Source: LSUCC0057 sp042091915
Lineage (GTDB): Bacteria; Pseudomonadota; Gammaproteobacteria; Pseudomonadales; Porticoccaceae
DNA length: 24,317 bases
NCBI GenBank assembly: GCA_042091915.1
Contig: JBELGO010000017.1
Span: 1-24,317, forward strand
Reading direction: 5' to 3'
Shown here: positions 8,018-16,354 of the stretch, piece by piece
Layout of the letters: each line of letters starts with the position of its first letter
How positions within the stretch are numbered: position 1 is the stretch's first letter
Made by a program: the position numbers and the translations under genes
The notes under the pieces: generated by a model
Database searches by the model: none
The model's input: the letters and a program-made list of their open reading frames with translations, nothing else
Told to the model about the DNA's origin: nothing

Positions 8018-8064
8018 CCACTTCGCTGCGCGAGGTAACAGATTGCCCCGGCCTCGTCCTACGA

Positions 8065-9009
8065 TTAGATTGCCAAGTAGGGCGGTGGTGGCTCCTGTGC
8101 TGCCACTGAGACTGGGTCTATATGAATCAGTACCTCGGCGCCAGGATAAGCGGCCATCAGCGCCTCTTCTATGCGGTCTGAAATCACATGTGCCTCGAGT
8201 AAATTGAGGTGATCATCGAGCTCAATATGCACTTGGATAAACGTATCAGTTCCTGCGCGGCGGGTGCGCAAATCGTGGTAGCCGCGCAGATCGCGCTGCG
8301 CCGCCAAGACCTCTTTAAGCGCCTCGCGCTCTTCTTCGGGGAGCTCTCTATCCATGAGATGGTCGCCCGCTTCACGGACGATCTCCCAGGCGCTGTAGAG
8401 TATGAAAAAGCCCACCGCGAGAGCCAATAGAGGATCTACCAACCACTGCCCACGTGCGGCAAAGAACAGTGCGACAAAAACTGCAGCGTTGACGAGCAGG
8501 TCGCTTTTATAGTGAAGCGCATCGGCCGAGATAGCGGTTGAGCCAGTTTTAGCCACCACATAGCGCTGGAAGAGGACCAGGCCCAAAGTCAGCACAATTG
8601 AGATCACCATAACCGACTGCCCCAGAGCAGTGGCGCTGGGCAGCACCGGGTTGAGTAAGCGCTGCGCCGCTTCAACCAACAAAAACCCCGCTGAACCGGT
8701 AATAAAGGCCGCTTGGCCAAGCCCTGCTAATGCCTCAGCTTTACCGTGGCCAAAGCGGTGCTCGTGATCGGCTGGCGTCAAAGCATGGCGTACGGCCAGC
8801 AGGTTGATCGCAGACGCGAGCGCATCCAGGCAGGAGTCGACTAGGGTGGCGAGTAAGCTGATCGAGTCTGAGCGCGACCAGGCGTAGAGTTTCAATGCGA
8901 TGAGCACCAGCGCTACGCCAGTAGAAGCATAGGTGGCCGCACGCATTAATCTGGCAGCTTGCGCCGGTTCGACGCGGTTTGTTAAGGAGCTGGAAGCGGT
9001 TTGTGTCAT
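8065..9009 (-). CDS. fieF: Cation diffusion facilitator metal exporter (FieF/YiiP type)
   Basis: A 314-residue inner-membrane exporter that exchanges Zn2+, Fe2+ or related divalent metals for protons. Six transmembrane helices span about residues 25-220, followed by a cytoplasmic ferredoxin-like domain. The transport-site residues match the YiiP pattern: Asp58 and Asp62 in LVDSCLDA, His166 and Asp170 in ALHYKSD. A second site (Asp81, His84, His88 in DHEHRFGHGKAEA) has the same spacing as YiiP. LIHIDP near the C-terminus corresponds to the cytoplasmic metal site. Compared with YiiP it has about 13 extra residues at the N-terminus. ATG at 9009 has no strong ribosome binding site. It is 48 bases after hemW on the same strand. 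Metal specificity (Zn versus Fe) is inferred only. Confidence 0.92.
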   Translation of the reverse strand: MTQTASSSLTNRVEPAQAARLMRAATYASTGVALVLIALKLYAWSRSDSISLLATLVDSCLDALASAINLLAVRHALTPADHEHRFGHGKAEALAGLGQAAFITGSAGFLLVEAAQRLLNPVLPSATALGQSVMVISIVLTLGLVLFQRYVVAKTGSTAISADALHYKSDLLVNAAVFVALFFAARGQWLVDPLLALAVGFFILYSAWEIVREAGDHLMDRELPEEEREALKEVLAAQRDLRGYHDLRTRRAGTDTFIQVHIELDDHLNLLEAHVISDRIEEALMAAYPGAEVLIHIDPVSVAAQEPPPPYLAI

Positions 9010-9057
9010 GGCGGCAGTTTAACAGATTTGTGCGCTACAACAGAGTTCGCCTGCCAG

Positions 9058-10209
9058 TTATTCACTGTCGAAGGCGGCGACAACAGAGTTGAGAAAACGA
9101 TAGCCCAAAGCGGTCGTTCGCAGCCGCTCAACACCGGGTTCGAGCAGACCCTCTCGGCGCAGGCGAGCCAGAGGCGTGGCTATAGACTCAAGCGGTAGGC
9201 CTGTGCGAGCCTCGAACAATTGTGCAGAGACCCCATGGCGAAGACGCAACGCGTTGAGCATAAATTCTAAAGGCAGCTCGTTGTGCCCGATAATTTTGCT
9301 GCCGGCACAAGGGTTGCTGCGTTGCAGATAATCTTCCGGGCGTCGGCTATTGTGGCTGCGTATTACCTGCCAGTTGCCGTCGCTGATAGTGGTGATCTTG
9401 GCGTGTGCGCCGGCGCCCACAGCAAGATAATCGCCAAATTCCCAATAGTTGAGGTTGTGGCGAGCCCCGCCGGCACTCTGGTAGGCAGACACTTCATACT
9501 GCTCAAAACCGGCCTCGAGGAGCCGCTGATGGCCGCTCAAGGCAATCTCATCGAGCGTCTCTTCGCCGGGCAGTGTTGGGGGCTTAGAGTAAAAGGCGGT
9601 ATTGGGTTCCAATGTCAGCTGGTACCAAGATAGATGGTCAGCACCACTCTCTAATGCGCGTTGTAAATCCTCCATTGCCAGCTTTGGGGTCTGCCCGGGT
9701 AAGCCGTGCATCAGATCTACATTGATGCGCTTAAACCCCGCCTTTTGGGCCATGCCAATCGCCAGATGAGCCTCATCAGCGCTGTGAACTCGGCCGAGCT
9801 GATCGAGCTGCGCAGCACTAAAACTCTGCACGCCGATACTCAGCCGATTGACGCCTGCGGCCCGGTAACCGTGAAAGCGGCGCTGTTCTGCTGCACCGGG
9901 GTTGGCTTCTAGAGTGATTTCAATATTGTCAGTAAAACCCAGCGTCTGCTCGGCAGTGATTAAGATCTCTTCAATGGCGCGGGCGGAGAATAGTGAAGGG
10001 GTGCCGCCGCCAAAAAATATTGAGTGCAGTGGCCGGCCTGCGGCGAGTTCTACTGCGTTGCGCAGTTCGCGCTGCAGCGCCGCCACATATTCTATTTCAG
10101 GCAGTGCTTGTGGAGCGGTATGCGAGTTAAAGTCACAGTAGGGGCACTTTTTAATACACCAGGGAATGTGTACATAGAGAGACAGTGGTGGCAGCGCAGG
10201 GGAGCTCAC
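9058..10209 (-). CDS. hemW: Radical SAM heme chaperone HemW
   Basis: A 383-residue radical SAM protein long annotated as oxygen-independent coproporphyrinogen oxidase but now considered a heme-trafficking chaperone (HemW). The cluster motif is Cys18-x3-Cys22-x2-Cys25 in HIPWCIKKCPYCDFNSH. The residue two after the third Cys is Phe, whereas true HemN has a fourth Cys there; this separates the two families. FFGGGTPSLFS, ITLEANPG, GVNRLSIGVQSF and a C-terminal HemN_C-like winged region follow. Start is GTG at 10209, sharing GTGA with the stop of rdgB. It is the last gene of the metX-metW-DUF4426-rdgB-hemW run. Confidence 0.95.
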   Translation of the reverse strand: MSSPALPPLSLYVHIPWCIKKCPYCDFNSHTAPQALPEIEYVAALQRELRNAVELAAGRPLHSIFFGGGTPSLFSARAIEEILITAEQTLGFTDNIEITLEANPGAAEQRRFHGYRAAGVNRLSIGVQSFSAAQLDQLGRVHSADEAHLAIGMAQKAGFKRINVDLMHGLPGQTPKLAMEDLQRALESGADHLSWYQLTLEPNTAFYSKPPTLPGEETLDEIALSGHQRLLEAGFEQYEVSAYQSAGGARHNLNYWEFGDYLAVGAGAHAKITTISDGNWQVIRSHNSRRPEDYLQRSNPCAGSKIIGHNELPLEFMLNALRLRHGVSAQLFEARTGLPLESIATPLARLRREGLLEPGVERLRTTALGYRFLNSVVAAFDSE

Positions 10210-10826
10210 CCGGGTAAAAAGTTGTCGAGTGCGGCAATCAGTTGGGCGCTGGCGGCTGCGCGGTGGCTGAGGCGGTTTTTCTGTTCAGCGGGCAGCTGCG
10301 CGGCGGTACAACCAAGCTCTGGCAGATAAAACAGTGGGTCGTAGCCAAAGCCTCCGTCACCTTGGGGTTGGGTGGTTATCACACCGCTCCAGCTGCCGTA
10401 GCAGATAAGCGGGGTGGGGTCTTCGGCGTGACGCAAAAAGACCAGTACGGCATGGTATTGCGCAGCGCGCTGAGCACTTTCGACACCCTCAAGTGCCGCC
10501 AGTAACTTATCGCAGTTGTCGCTGTCGCTAGCCGCCTTGCCGGCATAGCGCGCCGAATAAATGCCCGGCGCGCCTGCGAGAGCATCGACGGCTAATCCGG
10601 AGTCGTCAGCCAGTGCCGGCAGTCCGGTCAGCAGTGCCGCGTTGCGGGCTTTGAGCAGTGCGTTTTCGACAAATGTACAGGCGGTCTCTTCAGCTTCGGT
10701 GACATTAAAATGCGCCTGCGGTACCACCTGCCAGCCGCGCGGTTGAAAGAGAGTTTGCAGCTCATCTATTTTTTTCTGATTGCCGCTGGCCAAAACAATC
10801 TGTTTGCTACTGTTATCACTCTTCAT
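10206..10826 (-). CDS. rdgB: XTP/dITP diphosphatase (RdgB/HAM1)
   Basis: The product is 206 residues, near E. coli RdgB (197). It hydrolyses inosine, xanthosine and related triphosphates to monophosphates and keeps deaminated purines out of DNA. Motifs: IVLASGNQKKIDEL at the N-terminus (substrate loop), ALADDSGLAVDALAGAPG with catalytic acidic residues, GDGGFGYDPLFYLPE, and KNRLSHRAAA at the end. The open frame extends far upstream (to 11183), but that part is antisense to the true frame of the DUF4426 gene and looks non-coding. The ATG at 10826 gives the family N-terminus. This start overlaps the end of the DUF4426 gene by 11 bases and the stop overlaps hemW by three, so translation is probably coupled. 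Confidence 0.95.
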   Translation of the reverse strand: MKSDNSSKQIVLASGNQKKIDELQTLFQPRGWQVVPQAHFNVTEAEETACTFVENALLKARNAALLTGLPALADDSGLAVDALAGAPGIYSARYAGKAASDSDNCDKLLAALEGVESAQRAAQYHAVLVFLRHAEDPTPLICYGSWSGVITTQPQGDGGFGYDPLFYLPELGCTAAQLPAEQKNRLSHRAAASAQLIAALDNFLPG

Positions 10827-11244
10827 AAAAGCGTTTCTTAAAGTTGAACGTTCTCGGCGCCAGTTGCGCCGCGGTAACGGTGATATCAAAGCTGAGGAAG
10901 GATTCGCCATCAATCTTGAACGGGGCCAGATAGTAGATTGCATCACCTTCATCAATGGTGAGAAACTCGAGAGTCTGCTGCTGTTGAAAAATATTGCTGG
11001 CGCGCCCGCTGAGCCCAGCGGGGTGGGTGCGGTTGTCGCTATCGACGACGGCAATGTTAACCAAACCTGCATCGCGCGAGCGCCGCAGCTGGTAACTGTC
11101 GGCGACCTCTGGCTGCAAAAATGTACTGTTGAAAGCGCTGTAGACAATCCGGTAGCCATCGCCCAGAGGTACTTCGACTGCACAGCTAAAAGAGGTGATT
11201 AAAAGACAGAGAGGTGCCCATAAAAGTGTGCGTAAATGAGACAT
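10816..11244 (-). CDS. DUF4426 family secreted protein
   Basis: About 142 residues with the ATG start chosen here. An N-terminal hydrophobic stretch (LLWAPLCLLITSFSCA) looks like a cleavable Sec signal, giving a small periplasmic protein rich in beta-strand. Its position between metW and rdgB and its sequence fit the DUF4426 family, whose function is unknown to me. The signal peptide contains a Cys near its end (SFSCAVE), but the context is not a convincing lipobox. A GTG four codons upstream (11256) is possible; ATG at 11244 has GAG seven bases upstream and is preferred. The end overlaps rdgB by 11 bases. Confidence 0.8.
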   Translation of the reverse strand: MSHLRTLLWAPLCLLITSFSCAVEVPLGDGYRIVYSAFNSTFLQPEVADSYQLRRSRDAGLVNIAVVDSDNRTHPAGLSGRASNIFQQQQTLEFLTIDEGDAIYYLAPFKIDGESFLSFDITVTAAQLAPRTFNFKKRFYEE

Positions 11245-11259
11245 AAAAGAGCTCACTAA

Positions 11260-11853
11260 TTAGCGGCGGCTAAGTTGATAAACCGCAGTTTCGGTAAAGA
11301 GGTTAGGCATAAATCCGGTCAGCCAGCGGTCGGGCCAGGCTGTCGCCAGACGTTTGCGCTGCAAAATAGCGATACCTCGCTCTGAGCAGAGTTGTTCAAA
11401 ATCGCGGTAGGTAAAAAAGTGAATGTTGGGGGTGTCGTACCACTGGTAGCTGAGCTGTTTAGTGACCGGCATACGACCTTGCAAGGCGAGGTAGGCGCGC
11501 GCTCGCCACTGGCCAAAATTGGGAAAGGTGACAATGCACTGGCGTCCGATACGCAACATCTCATCGAGCACTAAATGGGGGTAACGCATCGCTTGCAATG
11601 CCTGAGTCATTACCACCGTGTCAAAGCTCTGGTCAGCAAAGTTATCTAAGCTGTTATTGAGGTCTTGTTCAATGACATTGACGCCGCGGGCAATACATGC
11701 CTGTATCGAGTCGGGATCAATTTCCAGGCCGTACCCGCGCACCGCATGTTTCTGAGCTAATTCGTGAAGCAGTGCGCCATCGCCGCATCCGAGATCGAGC
11801 ACGCGCGAATGGGGGGCTATCCAGCGTGTGATAAAACCAAAATCGTCTCTCAT
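11260..11853 (-). CDS. metW: Methionine biosynthesis protein MetW
   Basis: A 197-residue class I methyltransferase-fold protein. SAM-binding motif I is VLDLGCGDGALL (about residues 19-30); the acidic end of strand 2 is YGLEIDPD; motif-like TFPNFGQW and the C-terminal NLFTETAVY are typical of MetW. MetW partners MetX and is required for full homoserine acyltransferase activity in some bacteria; its own methyl acceptor is not established. The start overlaps the metX stop as ATGA, which fits translation at matched levels. No residue loss is seen in the SAM pocket. Confidence 0.95.
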   Translation of the reverse strand: MRDDFGFITRWIAPHSRVLDLGCGDGALLHELAQKHAVRGYGLEIDPDSIQACIARGVNVIEQDLNNSLDNFADQSFDTVVMTQALQAMRYPHLVLDEMLRIGRQCIVTFPNFGQWRARAYLALQGRMPVTKQLSYQWYDTPNIHFFTYRDFEQLCSERGIAILQRKRLATAWPDRWLTGFMPNLFTETAVYQLSRR

Positions 11854-13007
11854 TGGCGCCGTTCCACGGTCTCTGCTGCGCGCGCCAGATAGGCCCCGAG
11901 TGCCGCTTGATAGCGCGCATTGGGAAGCAGGAAGGCATCGTGGCCTTGGTCTGATTCAATTTCGCAATAGCTGACATCGCGGCCTGCAGCGACCAGAGCA
12001 TCGACAATTTCTCGCGAGCGGTCTGGGGCGAAGCGCCAGTCACTGGAGAACGAAATCACCTGAAACTGACAGCGCGCGCACTTAAATGCCGCTTGTGGAT
12101 CATTGTTGTATTCGCGAGCCAGATCAAAGTAGTCGAGCATTTTAGTAATCAGCAGATAGCTATTGGCATCGAAGGCACCGGAGAATTTATCGCCTTGATG
12201 GTTGAGGTAGCTCTCTATCTCAAACTGCACTGGATCAGCGCTGCCGGCAGAAAAGTCACCCAGGCGCAGCTCGCGACCAAACTTCTGTCCCATCAGGGCA
12301 TCTGATAGATAAGTGACGTGGCCGATCATCCGCGCCAAGGCCAAGCCGCGCTGCGGAGAGCGACCTTGTGCCGCATAGTCGCCGTCGCAAAAATCGGGAT
12401 CGGACTTGATCGCTCGCCGGGCGATCTCATTAAAGGCGATATTTTGAGCGCTGAGTTTCATGGCCGAGGCGATAACGACGCAGTGGTCGAGCAGCTCGGG
12501 GTACTCCAGTGACCAGCGCATCGCCTGCATCCCGCCGAGACTGCCGCCGACAACGGCAGCCCAGCGATTGATGCCAAGGCTATCCATCAGCAGCCGCTGT
12601 GAGTTGACCCAATCGCGCGCGCGCAGTGGTGGAAATGCAGCACCCCAAGCGCTGCCGGTAGCTGGATTGATCGACAGCGGACCGGTACTGCCGAAACAAC
12701 TGCCAATATTGGTCGGGCAGACCACAAAAAAACGCGCAGTATCGATCGGCTTGCCGGGGCCTATGTAGTGATCCCACCAGCCGGGACGGCTATCGCCAGA
12801 ATGGTAGCCGGCGGCGTGGTGATGGCCGCTGAGAGCGTGGCAGATCAGTATGGCGTTGTCACCGCGACTATTGAGCTCGCCGTAGCACTCGATCTCAAGC
12901 GCGTGGCGCTCCAACACTTCACCGCAAGCGAGCGTCAGCGGTTGCTCGATAGCAACAGTGCGACTGGCGACGATACCGACTGAGTCGGCCTGCGGAGTAT
13001 CAGACAT
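11850..13007 (-). CDS. metX: Homoserine O-acyltransferase MetX
   Basis: A 385-residue alpha/beta hydrolase-fold enzyme that activates homoserine for methionine synthesis. The nucleophile elbow is VGGSLGGMQA with Ser156. Asp323 (SSDWRFAPD) and His356 (DQGHDAF) complete the triad. CHALSGHHHAAG, the PGWWDHYIGPGKPIDT block and NIGSCFGSTGP are MetX hallmarks. Acyl donor, acetyl-CoA or succinyl-CoA, cannot be decided safely from sequence; MetX enzymes of Pseudomonas-type relatives paired with MetW are often succinyl-specific. It is the first gene of a unit whose later members overlap by a few bases. No SAM riboswitch fits in the 72 bases upstream; a GC-rich palindrome there is listed separately. 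Confidence 0.95.
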   Translation of the reverse strand: MSDTPQADSVGIVASRTVAIEQPLTLACGEVLERHALEIECYGELNSRGDNAILICHALSGHHHAAGYHSGDSRPGWWDHYIGPGKPIDTARFFVVCPTNIGSCFGSTGPLSINPATGSAWGAAFPPLRARDWVNSQRLLMDSLGINRWAAVVGGSLGGMQAMRWSLEYPELLDHCVVIASAMKLSAQNIAFNEIARRAIKSDPDFCDGDYAAQGRSPQRGLALARMIGHVTYLSDALMGQKFGRELRLGDFSAGSADPVQFEIESYLNHQGDKFSGAFDANSYLLITKMLDYFDLAREYNNDPQAAFKCARCQFQVISFSSDWRFAPDRSREIVDALVAAGRDVSYCEIESDQGHDAFLLPNARYQAALGAYLARAAETVERRQ

Positions 13008-13061
13008 GGCGGATAGAGTTACCTAATGTATTGAATAGGGTTGAGTCTAAGTTTGTAGCTG

Positions 13062-13071
13062 TGCCGCGGCA
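13062..13071. repeat. Ten-base palindrome upstream of metX
   Basis: TGCCGCGGCA is a perfect palindrome, flanked by AGCT on one side and GCT on the other with one-base bulges, in the 72-base gap between metX and yggT. It could be an operator for metX or a small transcript-end hairpin for yggT. It has no T-tract. Confidence 0.25.
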
Positions 13072-13079
13072 AGCTGACA

Positions 13080-13610
13080 TTACAACAAAATACCCTGCAG
13101 CCAGTTGAAAAACATCGGCAGCCCGCGGTCGCGCAACATGATCAAGACGAAGATAGCCGCCATAGGCGACAGGTCGATCATACCCAGTGGCGGTATCACA
13201 CGGCGGAATACAGAGAGGTAGGGTTCGACAATCTGCTGGACTACCGCCAGCATGGGATTGCCGTGACCGCCGACCCAGCTGGCGATAATGAGAATAAAAA
13301 TACCCCAAAAATAGAGGTCAAACAGCAGCACTAAAAGTGAGTAGCTGGCGCCGAGGAACGCAGCTGGCAGCGGGTTGCCACCGAAGGAGAAAAAAGCCAC
13401 ACGGATGCCGAGCACAGCGACTAGGGCGGCGAGATTAAAGCGACCGATGGGGGGCAGAAGGCGACTGAGCGGTTCGACCACAGGCGCCGAGAGTTTAAAT
13501 ACCATTTGCGACAGTGGGTTGTAAAAATCGGCGCGCAACGCCTGTAACAAGATGCGCAACAGCAGCAAGGTACTGACCAGTTGCAAGAGTATTCCCAGCA
13601 GGTAGACCAT
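13080..13610 (-). CDS. yggT: YggT family integral membrane protein
   Basis: A 176-residue inner-membrane protein formed by two copies of the YggT domain. Each copy shows a hydrophobic helix pair with an intervening motif: DFYNPLSQMVFKLSAPVVEPLSRLLPP in the first half, and NPMLAVVQQIVEPYLSVFRRVIPPLG in the second. The role is not firmly known; yggT genes sit with proC and yggS in many gammaproteobacteria and have been linked to osmotic or ion balance. Four bases separate it from the proC stop. It is the last gene of yggS-proC-yggT. Confidence 0.93.
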   Translation of the reverse strand: MVYLLGILLQLVSTLLLLRILLQALRADFYNPLSQMVFKLSAPVVEPLSRLLPPIGRFNLAALVAVLGIRVAFFSFGGNPLPAAFLGASYSLLVLLFDLYFWGIFILIIASWVGGHGNPMLAVVQQIVEPYLSVFRRVIPPLGMIDLSPMAAIFVLIMLRDRGLPMFFNWLQGILL

Positions 13611-13614
13611 CGTT

Positions 13615-14457
13615 TTACTCTCCTTGAGATGTCATCGGCGGTGCGAGTTCAGCCGCCATTTCTACGCTGCGCTCTGCGGCGCCATGCATCGCGGTGCGCA
13701 CGGTGGCCTCAAGCCCCTGGCTGGCAAACAGCGCTAGCGCGCGCTCGGTGGTGCCGCCGGGTGAGGTGACTCTGCCGCGCAGAGTGGCCGGGCTGTCATC
13801 GCTATGCACCGCCATATTGGCGGCACCTTGCGCGGTTTGGATGGCGAGCTTTTGCGCTGTTTCTGCGCTGAGCCCCATCTCCTCTGCCACTTTGGCCATC
13901 AGCTCCATGAGTAGAAAAAAATAGGCGGGTCCACTGCCCGAGAGAGCGGTAACAGTGTCAATTAACTTCTCCTCTGCCACCCATTCAGCGACGCCGATAG
14001 CGCTGAATAAGCCCGCGACTAACTGTTTTTGTTCGGCGGTCACAGAGCCGTCGGCAAACAGCCCGGTGGCGCCTTGTTGCAACAGCGCGGGGGTATTGGG
14101 CATGGCGCGCACAATCGGTGTGGCGCTTCCCAGCCAGTGGCTGAGAGCGTGACAATTAATACCCGCAGCGATAGAGATGACTACCGGTCGATGCTCTAAG
14201 GCGGGGGCCAGCCCCTCGGCTACCTGCGCCATGACTTGGGGTTTTACTGCCAAAATAATGGCATCGGCATGTTGGGCACAACTGACGGTATCGAGTTCAG
14301 TGGCAACGTTGACGCCAAAGTCGCCGGCCAGAGATTCGCGCACACCGGAGTTGGGCTCACAGACAGTAATCGCCTCCGCGCGGTGGCCTGCAGCGATGAT
14401 CCCGCCAATTAAACTGCGCGCCATATTGCCGCCGCCAACAAATAACAGTGAATCCAT
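13615..14457 (-). CDS. proC: Pyrroline-5-carboxylate reductase
   Basis: A 280-residue enzyme for the final step of proline synthesis, reducing pyrroline-5-carboxylate with NAD(P)H. The N-terminal dinucleotide-binding loop is FVGGGNMARSLIGGI. VKPQVM follows, then IVRAMPNTPAL and the C-terminal substrate-binding signature ALSGSGPAYFFLLMELM. GTTERAL and SPGG mark the family's last helix region. Length is normal (E. coli 269). It begins 41 bases after the yggS stop and is followed immediately by yggT. Confidence 0.97.
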   Translation of the reverse strand: MDSLLFVGGGNMARSLIGGIIAAGHRAEAITVCEPNSGVRESLAGDFGVNVATELDTVSCAQHADAIILAVKPQVMAQVAEGLAPALEHRPVVISIAAGINCHALSHWLGSATPIVRAMPNTPALLQQGATGLFADGSVTAEQKQLVAGLFSAIGVAEWVAEEKLIDTVTALSGSGPAYFFLLMELMAKVAEEMGLSAETAQKLAIQTAQGAANMAVHSDDSPATLRGRVTSPGGTTERALALFASQGLEATVRTAMHGAAERSVEMAAELAPPMTSQGE

Positions 14458-14498
14458 ATCAGAGGTCCATAATAATGTGCAGATTGTAGCGGTTTATC

Positions 14499-15212
14499 CT
14501 AACCGAGTGGCGCTCGTGCGCCAAAAATATCGCTGCCAATGCGAATAATAGTCGCTCCCTCAGCAATGGCGGCCTCGAGATCGCCAGACATACCCATCGA
14601 CAAAGTGTCCATCGGTTGTCCGCGCAGCCCCGGCAGGGTGGCATTGAGGGTGTCGCGCAGTTGGCGCACCGCAGCGAAAGCTTGACGCTGCTCAGCGAGA
14701 TCTGTGCGCGCTTGTGGGATGGCCATCAATCCGCGCAGGCGCAGTTGCGGCAGCAACAATACTGCTTCAGCTACTTCGGCTAACTGCTCTGGCAGCAACC
14801 CAGATTTGCTCTCTTCGCGATCGATATTGATCTGCAAGCAGATATTCAGTGGCGCCATGTGTGCAGGGCGCTGCGCCGCAAGGCGCTGGGCTATTTTGAG
14901 GCGGTCGACGCTGTGTACCCAGCTGAACAGCTCGGCGGCGCGACGAGTTTTGTTTGACTGTAGTGGGCCGATAAAGTGCCAATCCAATACGGCGCTGAGC
15001 TCGGCCAAGGCAGAGATTTTATCGTCCGCTTCTTGTAGATAATTTTCCCCAAAGGCAGTGAGGCCGGCAGCGTGTGCGGCAACAATATCCTCTGTGGGCT
15101 TGGTTTTGCTCACCGCTAAAAGTTGAACGGTGTTATCGGCGCGGCCAGCACTGTGCAGTGCGTGTTGCACACGCTGTTGCACGGCGCTAATGTTATCGGC
15201 TATTGAACTCAT
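14499..15212 (-). CDS. yggS: YggS family pyridoxal phosphate homeostasis protein (PLPBP)
   Basis: A 237-residue single-domain PLP-binding protein with a fold type III TIM barrel and no known enzymatic activity; it affects vitamin B6 and amino-acid balance. Lys36 in LLAVSKTKP is the PLP-binding lysine. FGENYLQEA, WHFIGPLQSNKTR, INIDREESKSGL, and LSMGMSGDLEAAIAEGATIIRIGSDIFG follow in family order, including the phosphate-binding end. It is divergent from pilT across 89 bases and heads yggS-proC-yggT. Confidence 0.96.
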   Translation of the reverse strand: MSSIADNISAVQQRVQHALHSAGRADNTVQLLAVSKTKPTEDIVAAHAAGLTAFGENYLQEADDKISALAELSAVLDWHFIGPLQSNKTRRAAELFSWVHSVDRLKIAQRLAAQRPAHMAPLNICLQINIDREESKSGLLPEQLAEVAEAVLLLPQLRLRGLMAIPQARTDLAEQRQAFAAVRQLRDTLNATLPGLRGQPMDTLSMGMSGDLEAAIAEGATIIRIGSDIFGARAPLG

Positions 15213-15242
15213 GGCTGAAGCTCATCTGAATATTGGCTGCAC

Positions 15243-15271
15243 AGCATACTGCAACTGGCGGCAGCGGTTAA
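15243..15271 (-). promoter_or_regulatory. Candidate sigma-70 promoter of yggS-proC-yggT
   Basis: On the minus strand TTAACC (15266-15271), a 17-base spacer and TATGCT (15243-15248) give four of six matches at each element. It sits 30 bases before the yggS start. The same gap must hold the pilT promoter, for which I find no convincing pair of boxes. Confidence 0.35.
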
Positions 15272-15301
15272 CCGCCACCAGCACAACCGCGGGGTATAAA
15301 T

Positions 15302-16354
15302 GTGGACATTAATCAATTGCTGGCTTTCAGTGCTGCGCAGGGAGCCTCAGATTTACACCTCTCGGCGGGGTTGCCGCCGATGCTGCGAATTGACGGCGAG
15401 GTAACTCAGGTGAATCTGCCCAACCAAGCAGCGGCCGATGTCGCGGCGATGATTGAGGCGACCTTTGGCGAGGGTGAAGCGGGGGCGGCGCGCCGCGCCG
15501 AGTGGCAGCAGCAGTTGGAGTGTGATTACAGCTACGAGCTGCCAGGTACGGCGCGCTTTCGAGTCAATGCTTTTGTCCACAGCCGCGGCCCGGGTGCGGT
15601 TTTTCGCACCATACCCAGCCAGGTGCTGAGTCTCGATGAACTCGGTCTGGGTGAAACCTTCAAGCGTTTGGCGCAATTGCCGCGCGGTTTGGTACTGGTG
15701 ACGGGGCCGACTGGGTCGGGCAAGTCGACCACCTTGGCGGCACTGGTTGACTACATTAATAGCAGCCGACAAAACCATATATTAACCATTGAGGATCCGA
15801 TTGAGTTTGTCCACCAGAGCAACCGCTGTCTGATCAATCAGCGCGAGGTTCACCGCGACACTCACAGTTTTAGCGCCGCTCTGCGCTCCGCGTTGCGAGA
15901 AGACCCCGATGTTATTCTAGTCGGCGAGCTGAGAGATCTAGAGACAATCCGCCTGGCGCTGACGGCAGCGGAGACCGGCCATCTAGTTTTTGCCACGCTG
16001 CACACTTCATCGGCGGCGAAAACCATTGATCGCATTGTGGACGTCTTCCCCGCCGCAGAAAAATCTATGGTGCGCTCCATGCTCTCTGAGTCGCTGCAAG
16101 CGGTGGTCTCGCAGACACTGTTGAAGAAGATCGGCGGTGGCCGCGCGGCTGCACACGAAATATTGATCGGTACCAGCGCAGTGCGCAACATGATCCGCGA
16201 AGATAAAATCCCACAAATATATTCGGCACTGCAAAGCGGTGCTGCGGTTGGCATGCAGACACTCGACCAACATTTGCTGCAGTTAGTGAACTCTGGAGTC
16301 ATTGAGCCGGCGATTGCCGCCCTGCAGGCGCGGGCACCGGAAGTTTTTCAGTGA
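15302..16354 (+). CDS. pilT: Type IV pilus twitching motility ATPase PilT
   Basis: A 350-residue hexameric motor ATPase that depolymerises type IV pili at the inner membrane, causing retraction, twitching and DNA uptake. An N-terminal PAS-like domain precedes the RecA-like core. Walker A is GPTGSGKSTT (135-144). The Asp box is LTIEDPIEFVH. Walker B with catalytic Glu209 is DPDVILVGELRD. A His box TGHLVFATLHT follows, then the C-terminal AIRNLIRE-type retraction motif, here AVRNMIRE. All key residues are intact. Start is GTG at 15302, seven bases after GGGG. The 3' end overlaps ruvX tail-to-tail by seven bases, and pilU, which usually follows pilT in Pseudomonas, is absent here. Confidence 0.97.
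   Translation: MDINQLLAFSAAQGASDLHLSAGLPPMLRIDGEVTQVNLPNQAAADVAAMIEATFGEGEAGAARRAEWQQQLECDYSYELPGTARFRVNAFVHSRGPGAVFRTIPSQVLSLDELGLGETFKRLAQLPRGLVLVTGPTGSGKSTTLAALVDYINSSRQNHILTIEDPIEFVHQSNRCLINQREVHRDTHSFSAALRSALREDPDVILVGELRDLETIRLALTAAETGHLVFATLHTSSAAKTIDRIVDVFPAAEKSMVRSMLSESLQAVVSQTLLKKIGGGRAAAHEILIGTSAVRNMIREDKIPQIYSALQSGAAVGMQTLDQHLLQLVNSGVIEPAIAALQARAPEVFQ

Noticed and set aside
10827..11183. Long N-terminal extension of rdgB by about 119 residues
   Set aside because: The extension lies in a different frame over the DUF4426 coding sequence, has no family match and is preceded by no ribosome binding site; the ATG at 10826 gives the normal RdgB N-terminus.
13008..13079. SAM-sensing riboswitch before metX
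   Set aside because: The gap is only 72 bases and shows no recognisable SAM-riboswitch core helices.
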